DNA of 7,118 nt. Source: an uncultured beta proteobacterium. GTDB lineage: Bacteria; Pseudomonadota; Gammaproteobacteria; Burkholderiales; Rhodocyclaceae. The position numbers and the translations under genes were made by a program. This document shows, one piece after another, positions 6,754-7,118 of this stretch; positions within the stretch are counted from its first letter, which is position 1; every line of letters starts with the position of its first letter. The stretch spans positions 1-7,118 of the forward strand of contig CAIWVX010000334.1 in NCBI GenBank assembly GCA_903916205.1, written 5' to 3'. Under the pieces are notes generated by a model. That model did not search any database. It was not told the origin of the DNA and worked only from the letters and a program-made list of their open reading frames with translations.

Positions 6754-7118
6754 TTAGCTGACCTTGTTTTCCGACCAAGCGCGACGTGCCGTTCGAGCGA
6801 CATCGAAGGTTTTTTCCAGCGCGGCGCCATCGGCTTGCTGTAAAGCTTCGTGCAAGTCATCAAGCTGAGCGCGATAGCGATCCAGTTCTTCGAGCAACGC
6901 CACGCGATTGGCCAGACAAATGTCGCGCCACATTTCTGGATGGCTGGCGGCGATGCGCGTAAAGTCGCGAAAACCGCTGGCGGCAAAATTAAAATAGACT
7001 TCGCTATGTTCGCGCACCGCAAGGCCATGAACCAGCGCAAACGACAGCAAATGCGGCAAATGGCTGACCGCCGCAAAAATCCGGTCATGTTCGCTCGGCT
7101 TCAGTTGATGCACCTGCG
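6754..7118 (-). CDS. tyrA: Prephenate dehydrogenase, C-terminal part
   Basis: TyrA oxidatively decarboxylates prephenate (or arogenate) with NAD(P)+ in tyrosine synthesis. The window holds the last 120 or so residues, and the upstream part lies beyond the right edge. The frame is open to the edge, so the GTG at 7113 is an internal codon and not a start. Conserved C-terminal dimerisation-domain motifs are present: [36 protein letters not shown] and [15 protein letters not shown]. The protein ends ENKVS with TAA at 6756-6754, five bases before the aroA start. The two are therefore likely co-transcribed and translationally close. In some gammaproteobacteria TyrA and AroA are fused; here they are separate and in different frames. 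Confidence 0.93.
   Translation of the reverse strand, partial: QVHQLKPSEHDRIFAAVSHLPHLLSFALVHGLAVREHSEVYFNFAASGFRDFTRIAASHPEMWRDICLANRVALLEELDRYRAQLDDLHEALQQADGAALEKTFDVARTARRAWSENKVS

Noticed and set aside
6746..6778. Upstream TTG start giving a 661-residue AroA-CMK
   Set aside because: It overlaps the tyrA 3' end and adds ten residues not expected in the family. The ATG at 6748 gives the standard EPSP synthase N-terminus.
1..7118. CRISPR arrays, tRNA/rRNA genes, insertion sequences or phage genes
   Set aside because: No spaced long repeats, cloverleaf-like sequence, transposase or integrase motifs were seen. The DNA is almost fully occupied by conserved core genes.

Overview
All recognisable genes lie on the minus strand, so transcription runs from high to low coordinates. 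The gene order is tyrA (3' part) > aroA-cmk (fused) > rpsA > ihfB > [terminator] > lapB > rfaE1 (heptose kinase) > hldD (5' part). This arrangement, with AroA fused to CMP kinase, a stand-alone heptose-7-phosphate kinase (no adenylyltransferase half) and LapB beginning in the form MIEFEYWQLL, points to a betaproteobacterium of moderate GC content. I cannot name the genus from sequence alone.

Right half (about 7118-2595): this is the conserved aromatic amino acid / translation cluster. TyrA and the EPSP synthase half of AroA-CMK belong to chorismate and tyrosine metabolism. The CMK half phosphorylates CMP and dCMP, RpsA is ribosomal protein S1, and IHF-beta is one subunit of a DNA-bending protein. 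tyrA/aroA and rpsA/ihfB are spaced by 5 and 14 bases. The 192-base gap before rpsA can form two RNA stems and may be an S1 autoregulatory leader. A clear Rho-independent terminator follows ihfB.

Middle (2594-2336): a 259-base intergenic region holds that terminator, a plausible promoter immediately behind it, and short direct repeats in the presumed lapB leader. The small membrane protein gene lapA, which often sits here in related bacteria, is not present.

Left half (2335-1): this is a lipopolysaccharide group. LapB controls LPS synthesis through LpxC turnover, RfaE1 phosphorylates heptose-7-phosphate, and HldD epimerises ADP-heptose. The window edge is abnormal. HldD is normal for about 43 codons, then the same reading frame continues as what looks like the C-terminal end of a sigma-54 activator (NtrC-type) AAA+ domain in more AT-rich DNA. 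This is either an assembly/amplification chimera or a real rearrangement that breaks hldD, and it is the most unusual thing in the window.

The rest is core housekeeping DNA. I see no mobile element, CRISPR array, tRNA or rRNA. Other points of interest are a natural Pro-to-Ser change in the glyphosate-site loop of AroA, the rpsA leader structure, and the missing lapA.
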